DNA from: Paraburkholderia phenazinium | GTDB lineage: Bacteria; Pseudomonadota; Gammaproteobacteria; Burkholderiales; Burkholderiaceae | DNA length: 64,000 nt | Assembly: GCF_900100735.1 (NCBI RefSeq) | Contig: NZ_FNCJ01000015.1 | Location: 155,227 to 219,226, forward strand | Direction: 5' to 3' | Part shown: positions 27,780 to 35,527 of the stretch, in pieces | Layout of the letters: each line of letters starts with the position of its first letter | How positions within the stretch are numbered: the stretch's first letter is position 1 | Program-made: the position numbers and the translations under genes | Notes under the pieces: model-generated | The model's database searches: none | The model's input: the letters and a program-made list of their open reading frames with translations, nothing else | Told to the model about the DNA's origin: nothing

Positions 27780-28572
27780 TCTGCATCGCGAGCTCGCCCC
27801 CATCTCTGCGGCCGCCTGGTCGGAAATCGAGGAGGAAGTCGCGCGCACCTTCAAGCGCTCCGTGGCCGGACGCCGCGTGGTCGATCTGAAGGGTCCCGGC
27901 GGCGCCAGTCTGAGCGCAGTTGGTACCGGCCATCAATCAGCCATCGCCGCGCCGCAGGACGGCGTCAGCGCCCGCCAGCGCGAAGTGAAAGCGCTGGTGG
28001 AACTGCGCGTGCCGTTCGAATTGCAACGCGACGCCATCGACGACGTGGAGCGCGGCGCGCTCGACTCCGACTGGCAGCCCGCCAAAGATGCCGCGCAACA
28101 ACTGGCCTACGCGGAAGACCGGGCGATTTTCGATGGCTACAAGGCGGCCGGCATCGTCGGCATCCGCGAAGGTTCGTCGAACCCCACGCTGCCCTTGCCG
28201 GCGAATGTCAGCGATTATCCGGCCGTAATCGCGAAGGCGCTCGAGCAGTTGCGTCTTGCCGGCGTAGACGGCCCGTACTCGGTCCTGCTGGGTGCGGATG
28301 CCTACACCGCCGTTAGCGAGGCGAGCGATCAGGGTTACCCGGTGCTCGAACATCTCAAGCGGCTGGTGAACGGCGAGATTATCTGGGCGCCGGCTATCGA
28401 CGGCGGCAGTGTGCTGTCCACCCGTGGTGGCGACTTCGACCTGCATATCGGCCAGGACTTGTCGATCGGCTATCTGAGCCATACGGATCAGGTGGTGCGG
28501 CTGTACTTGCAGGAGACGCTGACCTTCCTGTTGCTGACGAGCGAAGCGTCGGTGGCGGTGCTGCCGGAATAA
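27772..28572 (+). CDS. enc: Family 1 encapsulin nanocompartment shell protein
   Basis: The 266-residue protein begins MNNLHRELAPISAAAWSEIEEE, the N-terminal helix that forms the cargo-binding pocket in family 1 encapsulins, and has the HK97-type features VRVPFELQR-like strand (LRVPFELQRDAIDD), GAADSDW-like E-loop (RGALDSDWQPAKDAA) and the terminal LYLQETLTFLLLTSEASVAV. Such proteins assemble into about 24 nm icosahedral shells. Translation is coupled to DyP by an overlapping stop/start. Length and tail match the family, so it appears intact. Role is probably protection from peroxide or confinement of DyP chemistry. Confidence 0.96.
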   Translation: MNNLHRELAPISAAAWSEIEEEVARTFKRSVAGRRVVDLKGPGGASLSAVGTGHQSAIAAPQDGVSARQREVKALVELRVPFELQRDAIDDVERGALDSDWQPAKDAAQQLAYAEDRAIFDGYKAAGIVGIREGSSNPTLPLPANVSDYPAVIAKALEQLRLAGVDGPYSVLLGADAYTAVSEASDQGYPVLEHLKRLVNGEIIWAPAIDGGSVLSTRGGDFDLHIGQDLSIGYLSHTDQVVRLYLQETLTFLLLTSEASVAVLPE

Positions 28573-28881
28573 GCGAATCGTCTGCGGCTAAAGTTCTCCA
28601 CAGAAATTGTCCATAAGCTTGTGGATATCCTGCGGACTGCTAGCTCAAGTGCTTGATCGGGCTGGACTTGTTGGACTTGCGTCAGACGCCTTGTGCCCGA
28701 CCCGCGACGGTTATCAACAGAAATTGTTCGCAAGGCTGTGGATAACATTAGGGCAAGCGCGCCAAGCCATTGATGCAATGGGGTTCTGGCGCGCTGCTTC
28801 AGGGATGCGATTTTTGGTGTGCGGCTAAGCCGGCCCTCCGAAGGTCCAGGCGGTCCCTCTTCAAGTCTTTAAGGCCAGTGA
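28573..28881. other. Intergenic region after encapsulin
   Basis: This gap separates the encapsulin stop from the convergent PfpI-fold gene. Its notable content is the paired DnaA-box-like repeat; otherwise I see no gene. Confidence 0.5.
28594..28745. repeat. Two 35-bp modules each bounded by inverted DnaA-box-like sites
   Basis: Module 1 spans 28594-28628 (TTCTCCACA ... TGTGGATAT) and module 2 spans 28711-28745 (TTATCAACA ... TGTGGATAA). They are equal in length, agree at 27 of 35 positions, share the core CAGAAATTGT and lie 117 bases apart. The last site is the exact DnaA consensus TTATCCACA on the minus strand; the others differ by one base or more. Confidence 0.7.
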
Positions 28882-29580
28882 TTAGCGCGGTCCCACGCGC
28901 CGATACTCGGCGGCCACCTTCTCAGTCACCGGACGACGCAATGGCAGCGTCTGCGCGTTGCGCGCCAATACCCGTTCGAGCACTTCGGCCGGAGCCGTCT
29001 CGGGACGTCCCGCATCGAAAGGCGGCTGCGGTGCGTACTCGAGGCCAAGCTGCACCGACTGCGCGGTGAAATCGTCGGTCAACTCGGCAACGAGCGTCAG
29101 CGCGAAATCGATCCCCGCCGTCACCCCGCCGCCCGTGATCACGTTGCCGTCCCGAACGACCCGTCCATCATCGGCAATGGCGCCGAACAACGGCAGCATG
29201 TCGCGCCATGCCCAATGGCACGTCGCGCGCTTGCCCTCGAGCAAACCCGCCGCGCCGAGTATCAGCGAGCCGGTACATACCGACGTGATGTAGCGCGCCT
29301 CGAGCGCCAGACGCCGGACGTGATGCATGAAGAGGTCGTCGAGCATCGCGTCGGTCACGCCACCTCCGCCGGGGACACACACCACGTCACAACGCTCGAT
29401 CGCTTCGAGGGGCGCAAGGTCCGCAAATGTCAGCCCGTCCGCGCGTACGGGCCTGCCGCCGACCGATGCCACCGTGACGCTTATGCCCGGCGTGCGCGCC
29501 AGCACCTGCTGCGGGCCGGTGAAGTCCAGGTGAGTGACGCCTGGGTAAATGGGAAACACAACTGTGAATGGCTGAGTCAT
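28882..29580 (-). CDS. DJ-1/PfpI-family protein (isonitrile hydratase-like)
   Basis: The 232-residue protein has the DJ-1 nucleophile elbow SVCTGSLILGAAG with its Cys followed by Thr, and Asp in THLDFTGP near residue 19, the pair seen in isonitrile hydratases that turn isonitriles into N-formamides. The strand VVCVPGGGG is also conserved. No DNA-binding domain follows, so it is an enzyme rather than a GlxA regulator. It is divergent, with a 73-base gap, from a GlxA-type regulator of the same fold that is a plausible controller. The activity is by resemblance. Confidence 0.85.
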   Translation of the reverse strand: MTQPFTVVFPIYPGVTHLDFTGPQQVLARTPGISVTVASVGGRPVRADGLTFADLAPLEAIERCDVVCVPGGGGVTDAMLDDLFMHHVRRLALEARYITSVCTGSLILGAAGLLEGKRATCHWAWRDMLPLFGAIADDGRVVRDGNVITGGGVTAGIDFALTLVAELTDDFTAQSVQLGLEYAPQPPFDAGRPETAPAEVLERVLARNAQTLPLRRPVTEKVAAEYRRVGPR

Positions 29581-29653
29581 CGAGCAGTTCTCCGTGGGAT
29601 TGACGAAACCCAGTCTAGCGGCTCAGACTCGCGTCTGAAATGACATTGATCCC

Positions 29654-30649
29654 ATGATTACTGACATGACGCGCGTCATCGCTATTCCGCTCTTTCCAAA
29701 GTTCCAGTTGCTCGATATGAGCGGCCCAGTCACCGCGTTCGATTACGCCGGATCGATCGTTCCTGACGCCTATCGCATCAAGCTTGTCTCGGCCCAGGGC
29801 GGCGCGGTTGTGAGTTCGAGCGGCGTGAGCGTCGCGACCGAACGGCCGGGCAAGGAAGCGCCGGACACGCTGCTGGTTCCAGGTGGTCTGGGCGTGCATG
29901 CCTATGCGGCCTCAGAGGAAGGATTGGCGCTGGTGCGCAGCCTGGCGGCGCAGGCACGGCGCACCGCAAGCGTGTGCACTGGCGCCTTCCTGCTGGCGGC
30001 CGCAGGTTTGCTGGAGCGGCGCCGTGTGACGACGCACTGGCGGCACACGGCGCGTTTGCAGGCGGCCTATCCGGCTTTACGGGTCGATCCAGACAAGATT
30101 TTTATCGCGGACGGCCCGGTGTGGAGTTCAGCCGGCGTGAGCGCCGGCATCGATCTGGCGCTTGCAATGATCGACGAAGACCTGGGCCTCGAAGTCTCGC
30201 GCACCATAGCGCGCGACATGGTGGTCTATCATCGCCGCCCCGGCGGGCAGACGCAGTTCTCTGCGCTGCTCGAGCTCGAACCCGCGTCCGACCGCATCCG
30301 CGACGTCTTGCGCTTTGCCCGCGAGCATCTGCGGGAATCGCTGCCGGTCGAGCGGCTCGCGGAGGTCGCACGGCTCAGTCCGCGGCAATTTGCGCGCGCC
30401 TTTCTGGCGGAAACCGGACAGACCCCGGCGAAAGCAGTCGAGCGCTTGCGCGCCGAGGTGGCGCGCCCGGCCGTTGAAGACAGCAAGACGCAACTCGAAT
30501 GCATTGCGCGCGAGGTCGGTTTTGGCGATCCGGAGCGGATGCGGCAGGCTTTTATCCGCGCGTTCGGCCAACCGCCGCAAGCGTTGCGGCGCGCGGCGCA
30601 GGCGCAGTTACACGCCCCAGCACAGTACATTGATCAGGATGCCGACTGA
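29654..30649 (+). CDS. GlxA-family AraC-type transcriptional regulator
   Basis: The 331-residue protein joins an N-terminal DJ-1/PfpI fold (residues 1-190, elbow SVCTGAFLLAAAG) to a C-terminal AraC helix-turn-helix pair (PVERLAEVARLSPRQFARAF, then LECIAREVGFGDPERMRQAF). Such regulators sense small nitrogenous metabolites, although ligands are rarely known. ATG 29654 or 29666 may be used. It is divergent from the isonitrile-hydratase-like gene and probably regulates it. Confidence 0.9.
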   Translation: MITDMTRVIAIPLFPKFQLLDMSGPVTAFDYAGSIVPDAYRIKLVSAQGGAVVSSSGVSVATERPGKEAPDTLLVPGGLGVHAYAASEEGLALVRSLAAQARRTASVCTGAFLLAAAGLLERRRVTTHWRHTARLQAAYPALRVDPDKIFIADGPVWSSAGVSAGIDLALAMIDEDLGLEVSRTIARDMVVYHRRPGGQTQFSALLELEPASDRIRDVLRFAREHLRESLPVERLAEVARLSPRQFARAFLAETGQTPAKAVERLRAEVARPAVEDSKTQLECIAREVGFGDPERMRQAFIRAFGQPPQALRRAAQAQLHAPAQYIDQDAD

Positions 30650-30660
30650 ATTCTAACCGC

Positions 30661-31107
30661 TTACTTGCCGCTAACCACCAGCTTTAGCTTGGTTGGACCG
30701 GCCGTGGTTGCGGTGATCTGCGTGCGCTGGTCACGCGCACCAAGGTAGAAATGCTGGCGCGCCGGCGAGTTCTGGTCGTGGGTTGCATCGGGCAAACATG
30801 AGGCGATATCCGCCGCGACCGACTGCAACGCATCGGCGCTCGATCCCGCATCGTGATGCGGCGTCCACAGGCACTGATAGCTGTCATGGCTGGCGCTGCA
30901 TTGCGCGTCGTCGCCGTACGGCTGTGCGACACCGTTCACGTCCGCCTGGCTCAGGCCGGTAAAGCCGCCCGGCGCCGCGGCCACGATTCGTTTGAGGGCT
31001 GCGCAGGGCGACGGGGCGTCGTCGGCCGTCGCGATGGCCGGCAACAAGGCAGCCACTAGCGCTGTCGCGAAGGCCATACGCAGCATAGGGCGATGAATGG
31101 GTTTCAT
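30661..31107 (-). CDS. Small exported protein of unknown function
   Basis: The 148-residue product has a signal peptide (MKPIHRPMLRMAFATALVAA, then hydrophobic residues and ATA before DDAP) and a mature part with several cysteines (C35 region, CSASHDSYQC and CLPD) that could form disulfides in the periplasm. I do not recognise a family. GAAGGAA precedes ATG 31107, which is preferred to an upstream in-frame codon since it begins the signal peptide. It is convergent with the GlxA-type gene, 11 bases apart, and downstream of the FadR-type gene. Confidence 0.7.
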   Translation of the reverse strand: MKPIHRPMLRMAFATALVAALLPAIATADDAPSPCAALKRIVAAAPGGFTGLSQADVNGVAQPYGDDAQCSASHDSYQCLWTPHHDAGSSADALQSVAADIASCLPDATHDQNSPARQHFYLGARDQRTQITATTAGPTKLKLVVSGK

Positions 31108-31231
31108 TGGCGTGGTTCCTTCGGGAAGATCGTTCAGGTGACTGCGGGCTAAGCGCAGCCTTTCGCTTCCTCTGTACCAGCACAATTCATGCCGCGTGGG
31201 CCGACAACCACGCCGTTACGCACCCGTGCCG

Positions 31232-32083
31232 TCACTCCTCCGAAGCGTCGCCATCCTCCACAGGCGCCGCGCTGCGCGTACGCAGCCTTTTGCGAATTTC
31301 CGAATCCAGAATCAACCGTCCGCGCAACTTGCCCTTCATCCGCTTCACGTAACGCGGAGCCTCGGTCATATGAATCACCATCAACTCGCGCACCTTCTCG
31401 ACATCCCGCGCACGCGCCGCTTTGGTGATCGCCTTGTGGATCTTCACGTTGGCCTCGCCGAAGCGCTCATGTTCGGACTGCGGCGTATCGTTACGAAACT
31501 CGATCAACTGACGGATCATCTCGTTGATCAACTCACAGCTAAAGCGCAGGAACGGATTCGGATTCGCGGCCGCGAGGATGTCGTGGAAATTGACGTCCTC
31601 CTGACGTTGCTTGACGATATCGCCGCTACCGTGTGCCGAAGCCGGTTTATCGCAACACGCAATGCTTGCCTCGAGCGCGGCAAAATCCTGCTCGGTCAGA
31701 TGCGGCACCGCGCCTGCCGCCAGTTCCGGTTCGAGCAACTGGCGCACGGTATAGATGTCGTCGATCGACACATCTTTGAAGAACAGATAGTTCTGCATCA
31801 ACTGTAGCGTGCGGGCGAGCGGCACCTCGACCACCATGCCGCCGCCGTTCGGCCCGGTCGTCACCTTGATGAGGCCCTGCACCTCCAGCGACTTAAGCGC
31901 TTCACGAATCGTGCTCTTGCTCACTGAAAACAGCGCCTGCAATTCGACCTCGCGCGGCAGACGGTCGCCCGGCTTCAGGTCTTTCTCGGTGATGAGCCGC
32001 TTGATCTCTTCGGCGACCAGATCGGGACGCTTCTGCTGCTTGATTTCAATCGCGACGCCGCCCTTGGCTCGATCCATGACCAT
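31232..32083 (-). CDS. FadR-subfamily GntR transcriptional regulator
   Basis: The 283-residue protein has an N-terminal winged helix-turn-helix (PGDRLPREVELQALFSVSKS, TIREALKSLEVQGLI) and a C-terminal all-helical FCD ligand domain (residues about 105-235). FCD regulators bind carboxylates or related metabolites with a metal. It is divergent from the branched-chain-type ABC transporter operon, with a perfect palindrome between them, and is the obvious local repressor of that operon. A possible second start two codons inside does not affect the domains. Confidence 0.92.
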   Translation of the reverse strand: MVMDRAKGGVAIEIKQQKRPDLVAEEIKRLITEKDLKPGDRLPREVELQALFSVSKSTIREALKSLEVQGLIKVTTGPNGGGMVVEVPLARTLQLMQNYLFFKDVSIDDIYTVRQLLEPELAAGAVPHLTEQDFAALEASIACCDKPASAHGSGDIVKQRQEDVNFHDILAAANPNPFLRFSCELINEMIRQLIEFRNDTPQSEHERFGEANVKIHKAITKAARARDVEKVRELMVIHMTEAPRYVKRMKGKLRGRLILDSEIRKRLRTRSAAPVEDGDASEE

Positions 32084-32211
32084 CTTTCTTGCTCCTCATA
32101 AGAACGCTCACGGTCAACCCGCAGCGGCCACCGGCGGGTAGCCGGCTCGCTACGGCGCGGGAATTTTGCCTTATTGACACCCGAATTTATTGTACCTAGC
32201 ATCGGGATCAT

Positions 32212-32233
32212 TCTATTTATCATGATAAATAGA
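32212..32233. promoter_or_regulatory. Perfect 22-bp palindrome, candidate operator
   Basis: CTATTTATCATGATAAATAG at 32213-32232, extended by one T/A pair at each side, is fully self-complementary. It lies in the divergent region 129 bases before the regulator start and 94 bases before the binding-protein start. Position and symmetry fit a dimeric FadR-type site. Confidence 0.7.
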
Positions 32234-32326
32234 TCCCTGTCGGCGTGGTCAAAAAAGACCGTGCGGCGGCCAGCCAGGTTTCGCAGTCGGTTGCAAGCGT
32301 GTCTCTTTCTCACAAGGAGCGTCATT

Positions 32327-33535
32327 TTGAATCGCCGAAATATGTTGAAGCTGGCCGCTCTGTCGGCCGTCCCGGGAACGCTCGGCTCGCTGGTCGCGCG
32401 CAGCGCGTTTGCCCAAGGCGCGCCGCTCCAGTTCGCTTGCCCCGTGCCGATGTCGGGCGCCTTCGCCGCCAACGGCAAATACGCCGATCTCGGCATGAAG
32501 CTCGCCATCGAGCAGTACGGCAAAGTGCTCGGTGAACCGCTTTCCTACACCGTGCTCGACACGGAAGGAAAGCCGGCCACCGCGGTGCGCCGTGTCCAGG
32601 AAGTGGCGCAACAGAAGAACGTGCGCTATTTCGCGGGCGGTATTTTGTCGTCCGAAGCGTTGGCGATGGGCAACGAGGTCGAGAAGGATGGCGGCGTCTT
32701 CATCACCACTGCGGGGGCCGATGAAATCACCGGCAAGGACTGCAACAGCGCCACGTTCCGCTGGTCGGTGCCGACCTTCGGCGCGATCGACCAGACCGTG
32801 CGCCCTCTGATCCAGATGCTGCCCAAAGCCAAGCGCTGGTACACCATTACGCCGCAATACGTATTCGGCGACGGTTTGCTGTCGGCGGCCAAGGCGGTGT
32901 TCCAGGAGAAAGGCATCGAGCACGTGGGCAACAGCTATCACTCGCTCAACGAGAAGGAGTTCAGCGGCTATTTGACCAACGCCGTAGCCGCCAAGCCCGA
33001 CGTGCTGCTGATCCTCAACTTCGGCTCGCAGTCCTCGGATACGCTGCGTCAGGCCGTCAGCTTCGGCATGAAGAACAACTGCACGATCCTGATTGCGTGG
33101 GCCTCCGGTCTCGAACAATTCCAGGCACTCGGCGCCGATCTTTGCGAAGGGGTGTACTTCGGCGCGCAGTACTGGCACGGCATCGACTCGCCGCTCAATC
33201 ACGATCTGGTTGCACGCGCAAATGCGGCGTTCAAGGAGAACCCCAACTACAGTCTGGCGGGCTCCTACATCTGCACGAAGATCCTGCTCGACGGCATCGT
33301 CAAGGCGGGCTCGGCCGATCCGAAGAAAGTGGTCGCCGCGCTCGAAGGCATGAAATACGCGGGCCTGACGGGGCCGGAAGAAGTGCGCAAAGGCGACCAT
33401 CAGGTCATCAAGAATTACTATTTGCTCAAGGGTAAGGCGAAGGCCAAGATGAAGAACGCCGACGACTTCGCCGACATCGTCAGCTCCGGCCAGTCGTTCC
33501 TGCCAGTCGACAAAACCGGCTGCAAGCTGGCCTGA
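32327..33535 (+). CDS. Branched-chain amino-acid-type ABC transporter substrate-binding protein
   Basis: The 402-residue precursor begins with NRRNMLKLAALS, a twin-arginine-like signal ending SAFA before QGAPLQFACPVPMSG. The mature part follows the LivJ/LivK (periplasmic binding protein 6) pattern: GAFAANGKYADLGMKLAIEQYG, TAVRRVQEVAQQ, and WAKRWYTITPQYVFGDG-like segment. The start is a TTG: AAGGAG lies seven bases before it, while the first ATG is inside the signal. First gene of an operon with two permeases, two ATPases and an M81 hydrolase. The ligand could be an amide or peptide rather than leucine. Confidence 0.9.
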   Translation: MNRRNMLKLAALSAVPGTLGSLVARSAFAQGAPLQFACPVPMSGAFAANGKYADLGMKLAIEQYGKVLGEPLSYTVLDTEGKPATAVRRVQEVAQQKNVRYFAGGILSSEALAMGNEVEKDGGVFITTAGADEITGKDCNSATFRWSVPTFGAIDQTVRPLIQMLPKAKRWYTITPQYVFGDGLLSAAKAVFQEKGIEHVGNSYHSLNEKEFSGYLTNAVAAKPDVLLILNFGSQSSDTLRQAVSFGMKNNCTILIAWASGLEQFQALGADLCEGVYFGAQYWHGIDSPLNHDLVARANAAFKENPNYSLAGSYICTKILLDGIVKAGSADPKKVVAALEGMKYAGLTGPEEVRKGDHQVIKNYYLLKGKAKAKMKNADDFADIVSSGQSFLPVDKTGCKLA

Positions 33536-33547
33536 CAGGCTGCACGT

Positions 33548-33582
33548 CAGCGCAGCGCAGCCCAGCCCAGCGCAGCCCAGCG
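33548..33582 (+). repeat. Seven tandem CAGC[G/C] pentamers
   Basis: Seven consecutive 5-base units (CAGCG or CAGCC) lie between the binding-protein stop and the permease start. Change in unit number would alter only spacing of non-coding sequence. Confidence 0.7.
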
Positions 33583-33617
33583 CACCGCCCGCGCCGGAAC
33601 CTTCAGCGACGAACGCC

Positions 33618-34478
33618 ATGAACGTCTATCTCCTGCAAATCGTCAACGGCATCGGAGTGGGAATGTTGTATTTCCTGCTCGCGGTGGGCTTGTCGATCGT
33701 CTTCGGCCTGCTGCGCTTCGTCAACTTTGCGCACGGGGCGTTCTATCTGCTCGGCGCGTACTTCTGTTATCAGGCGCTGCAGTGGTCGATGAATTTCTGG
33801 ACCGCGCTCGTTATCGTGCCGATTGTGGTTGGCGCACTCGCGTGGGTGGTGGAGAAACTGATCCTGCGGCATGTCTATGAGCAGCAGCACGAGTTCCACA
33901 TTCTCGTGACGGTGGGCCTCGCGCTGGTACTGCAGGAATGCGCGATCCTGATCTGGGGGCCGCTCGGCAGCAACGTGCCGGTGCCTGATTCGCTGAACGG
34001 CGTCGTGATCTGGGGCAGCTTCGTGTATCCAAAGTACCGGCTGTTCGTGATCGGTTTCACCGCCGTGCTGGCCGCCTTGTTGTGGTGGGTGCTGGAAGGC
34101 ACGCGCCTTGGCAGCGCGGTGCGGGCCGGCAGCGAATCGACCGAGATGGTCTCCTTGCTCGGTATCAACGTGCTGCGCGTGTTCAGCCTGGTGTTTGCAC
34201 TGGGCGCCGCTACCGCAGCGCTGGCCGGTGTGCTCGCGGCGCCGATCCGCGGGGTCGATCCGTTCATGGGCATCGAGGCGCTCAGCGTCGCCTTCGTGGT
34301 GGTGGTCGTCGGTGGTCTCGGTAACTTTCTGGGTGCGCTGGTCGGCGGACTGCTGGTCGGCATCGTGCAAAGCGTGATGAGCACACTGTGGCCCGAAGGT
34401 GCGCGCCTCATGATTTACGTGGCAATGGCCGCCGTGCTGCTGTTGCGCCCGAACGGACTGCTCGGGAGAGCCGCATGA
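33618..34478 (+). CDS. LivH-type ABC transporter permease
   Basis: The 286-residue inner-membrane protein matches branched-chain amino acid permease H: VNGIGVGMLYFLLAVGLSIV at the start, FGLLRFVNFAHGAFYLLGAY, and GIEALSVAFVVVVVGGLGNF near the end. About eight helices are predicted by eye. The stop overlaps the next start as ATGA, so translation is coupled. It forms one half of the channel with the LivM-type protein. Confidence 0.93.
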   Translation: MNVYLLQIVNGIGVGMLYFLLAVGLSIVFGLLRFVNFAHGAFYLLGAYFCYQALQWSMNFWTALVIVPIVVGALAWVVEKLILRHVYEQQHEFHILVTVGLALVLQECAILIWGPLGSNVPVPDSLNGVVIWGSFVYPKYRLFVIGFTAVLAALLWWVLEGTRLGSAVRAGSESTEMVSLLGINVLRVFSLVFALGAATAALAGVLAAPIRGVDPFMGIEALSVAFVVVVVGGLGNFLGALVGGLLVGIVQSVMSTLWPEGARLMIYVAMAAVLLLRPNGLLGRAA

Positions 34479-35527
34479 TCGACACATCGAAGACGCTCGC
34501 GACGGATGACGCGTCGGCTCAGGCCCCGTCAAAGCGCACGCTCAGACAAGCGCTGCATCGTTATCGCTTCATGCTGCTGGCGCTGCTCGTGGTCTGCGTG
34601 TTGCCGCTCACCTTGCGCTCCGGCTCGCTCGCCACGGAGGTGCTGGTGTACGCGCTCGCCGCGCTCGGCTGCAACCTTTTGCTAGGCTTTACCGGCCTGC
34701 TTTCGTTTGGCCAGGGGATTTTCTTCGGGCTTGGCAGCTATAGCGCCGGCATCATGCTCACCCGGCTCGACGGCGCGCCGGTATCGTTGGCATTGCTGGC
34801 GGCGATCGTCGTTGGCGCCGCAGCGGCCGCCCTCGTGGGATGGTTCTCGATCCGCCAGCGCGGCACCTACTTCGTGATGCTCACGCTCGCCTTCGGGCAG
34901 ATGTTCTACTTTCTCGCCTACACGACGACCAATCTCACCGGCGGCGACGACGGCCTGCTCGGCATCCCGCGCCCCGCCCTCTCGTTGTTCGGCAAGTCGC
35001 TGGTGCCGCTTGCGTCGCCTTGGCAATTCTATGGCTTCGTCGCGGCGCTGTTTCTGCTCGCGTTCTGGCTGTTGATGCGCGTGTCGCACTCGGTCTTCGG
35101 CCGCACGCTGCTGGCGATTCGCGACAACGAAGCACGCGCCGCCGCAGTCGGTTACGACGTCAAGCGTTTCAAGCTAATGGCATTCGTGATCTCGGGTGCG
35201 GTGACCGGGCTTGCCGGCGCACTGCACGCGCTGATGACGGGCATCGCGCCTTTGTCGAATATCGATTACCACACGAGTGAGATGATTCTTGTGATGACGG
35301 TGATCGGCGGCACCGGCAATCTGTTTGCCTCGGTGCTCGGTGCGGCCTTCTATGTGCTGTTCGCCGACTGGCTCTCGACCTTGTGGCCGCGCTGGCTGCT
35401 GCTGCTCGGACTGGTGCTGATCGCGGTGAGCCTCTTCATGCAGCGCGGTCTGTGGGGTCTCGGCGAGCGCATCTGGCAAGCGGTACGCCGCGAGACTCAG
35501 GCGGATTCCAGCGAGGAGCACGCATGA
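34475..35527 (+). CDS. LivM-type ABC transporter permease
   Basis: The 350-residue protein has a polar lead of about 25 residues, then multiple helices and the LivM segments CNLLLGFTGLLSFGQGIFFG and GRTLLAIRDNEARAAAVGYD, the latter being the ATPase-contacting loop. GGTGNLFASVLGAAFYVLF is also conserved. ATG 34475 overlaps the LivH stop by four bases, which decides the start; the next gene overlaps its stop in the same manner. Confidence 0.93.
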   Translation: MIDTSKTLATDDASAQAPSKRTLRQALHRYRFMLLALLVVCVLPLTLRSGSLATEVLVYALAALGCNLLLGFTGLLSFGQGIFFGLGSYSAGIMLTRLDGAPVSLALLAAIVVGAAAAALVGWFSIRQRGTYFVMLTLAFGQMFYFLAYTTTNLTGGDDGLLGIPRPALSLFGKSLVPLASPWQFYGFVAALFLLAFWLLMRVSHSVFGRTLLAIRDNEARAAAVGYDVKRFKLMAFVISGAVTGLAGALHALMTGIAPLSNIDYHTSEMILVMTVIGGTGNLFASVLGAAFYVLFADWLSTLWPRWLLLLGLVLIAVSLFMQRGLWGLGERIWQAVRRETQADSSEEHA

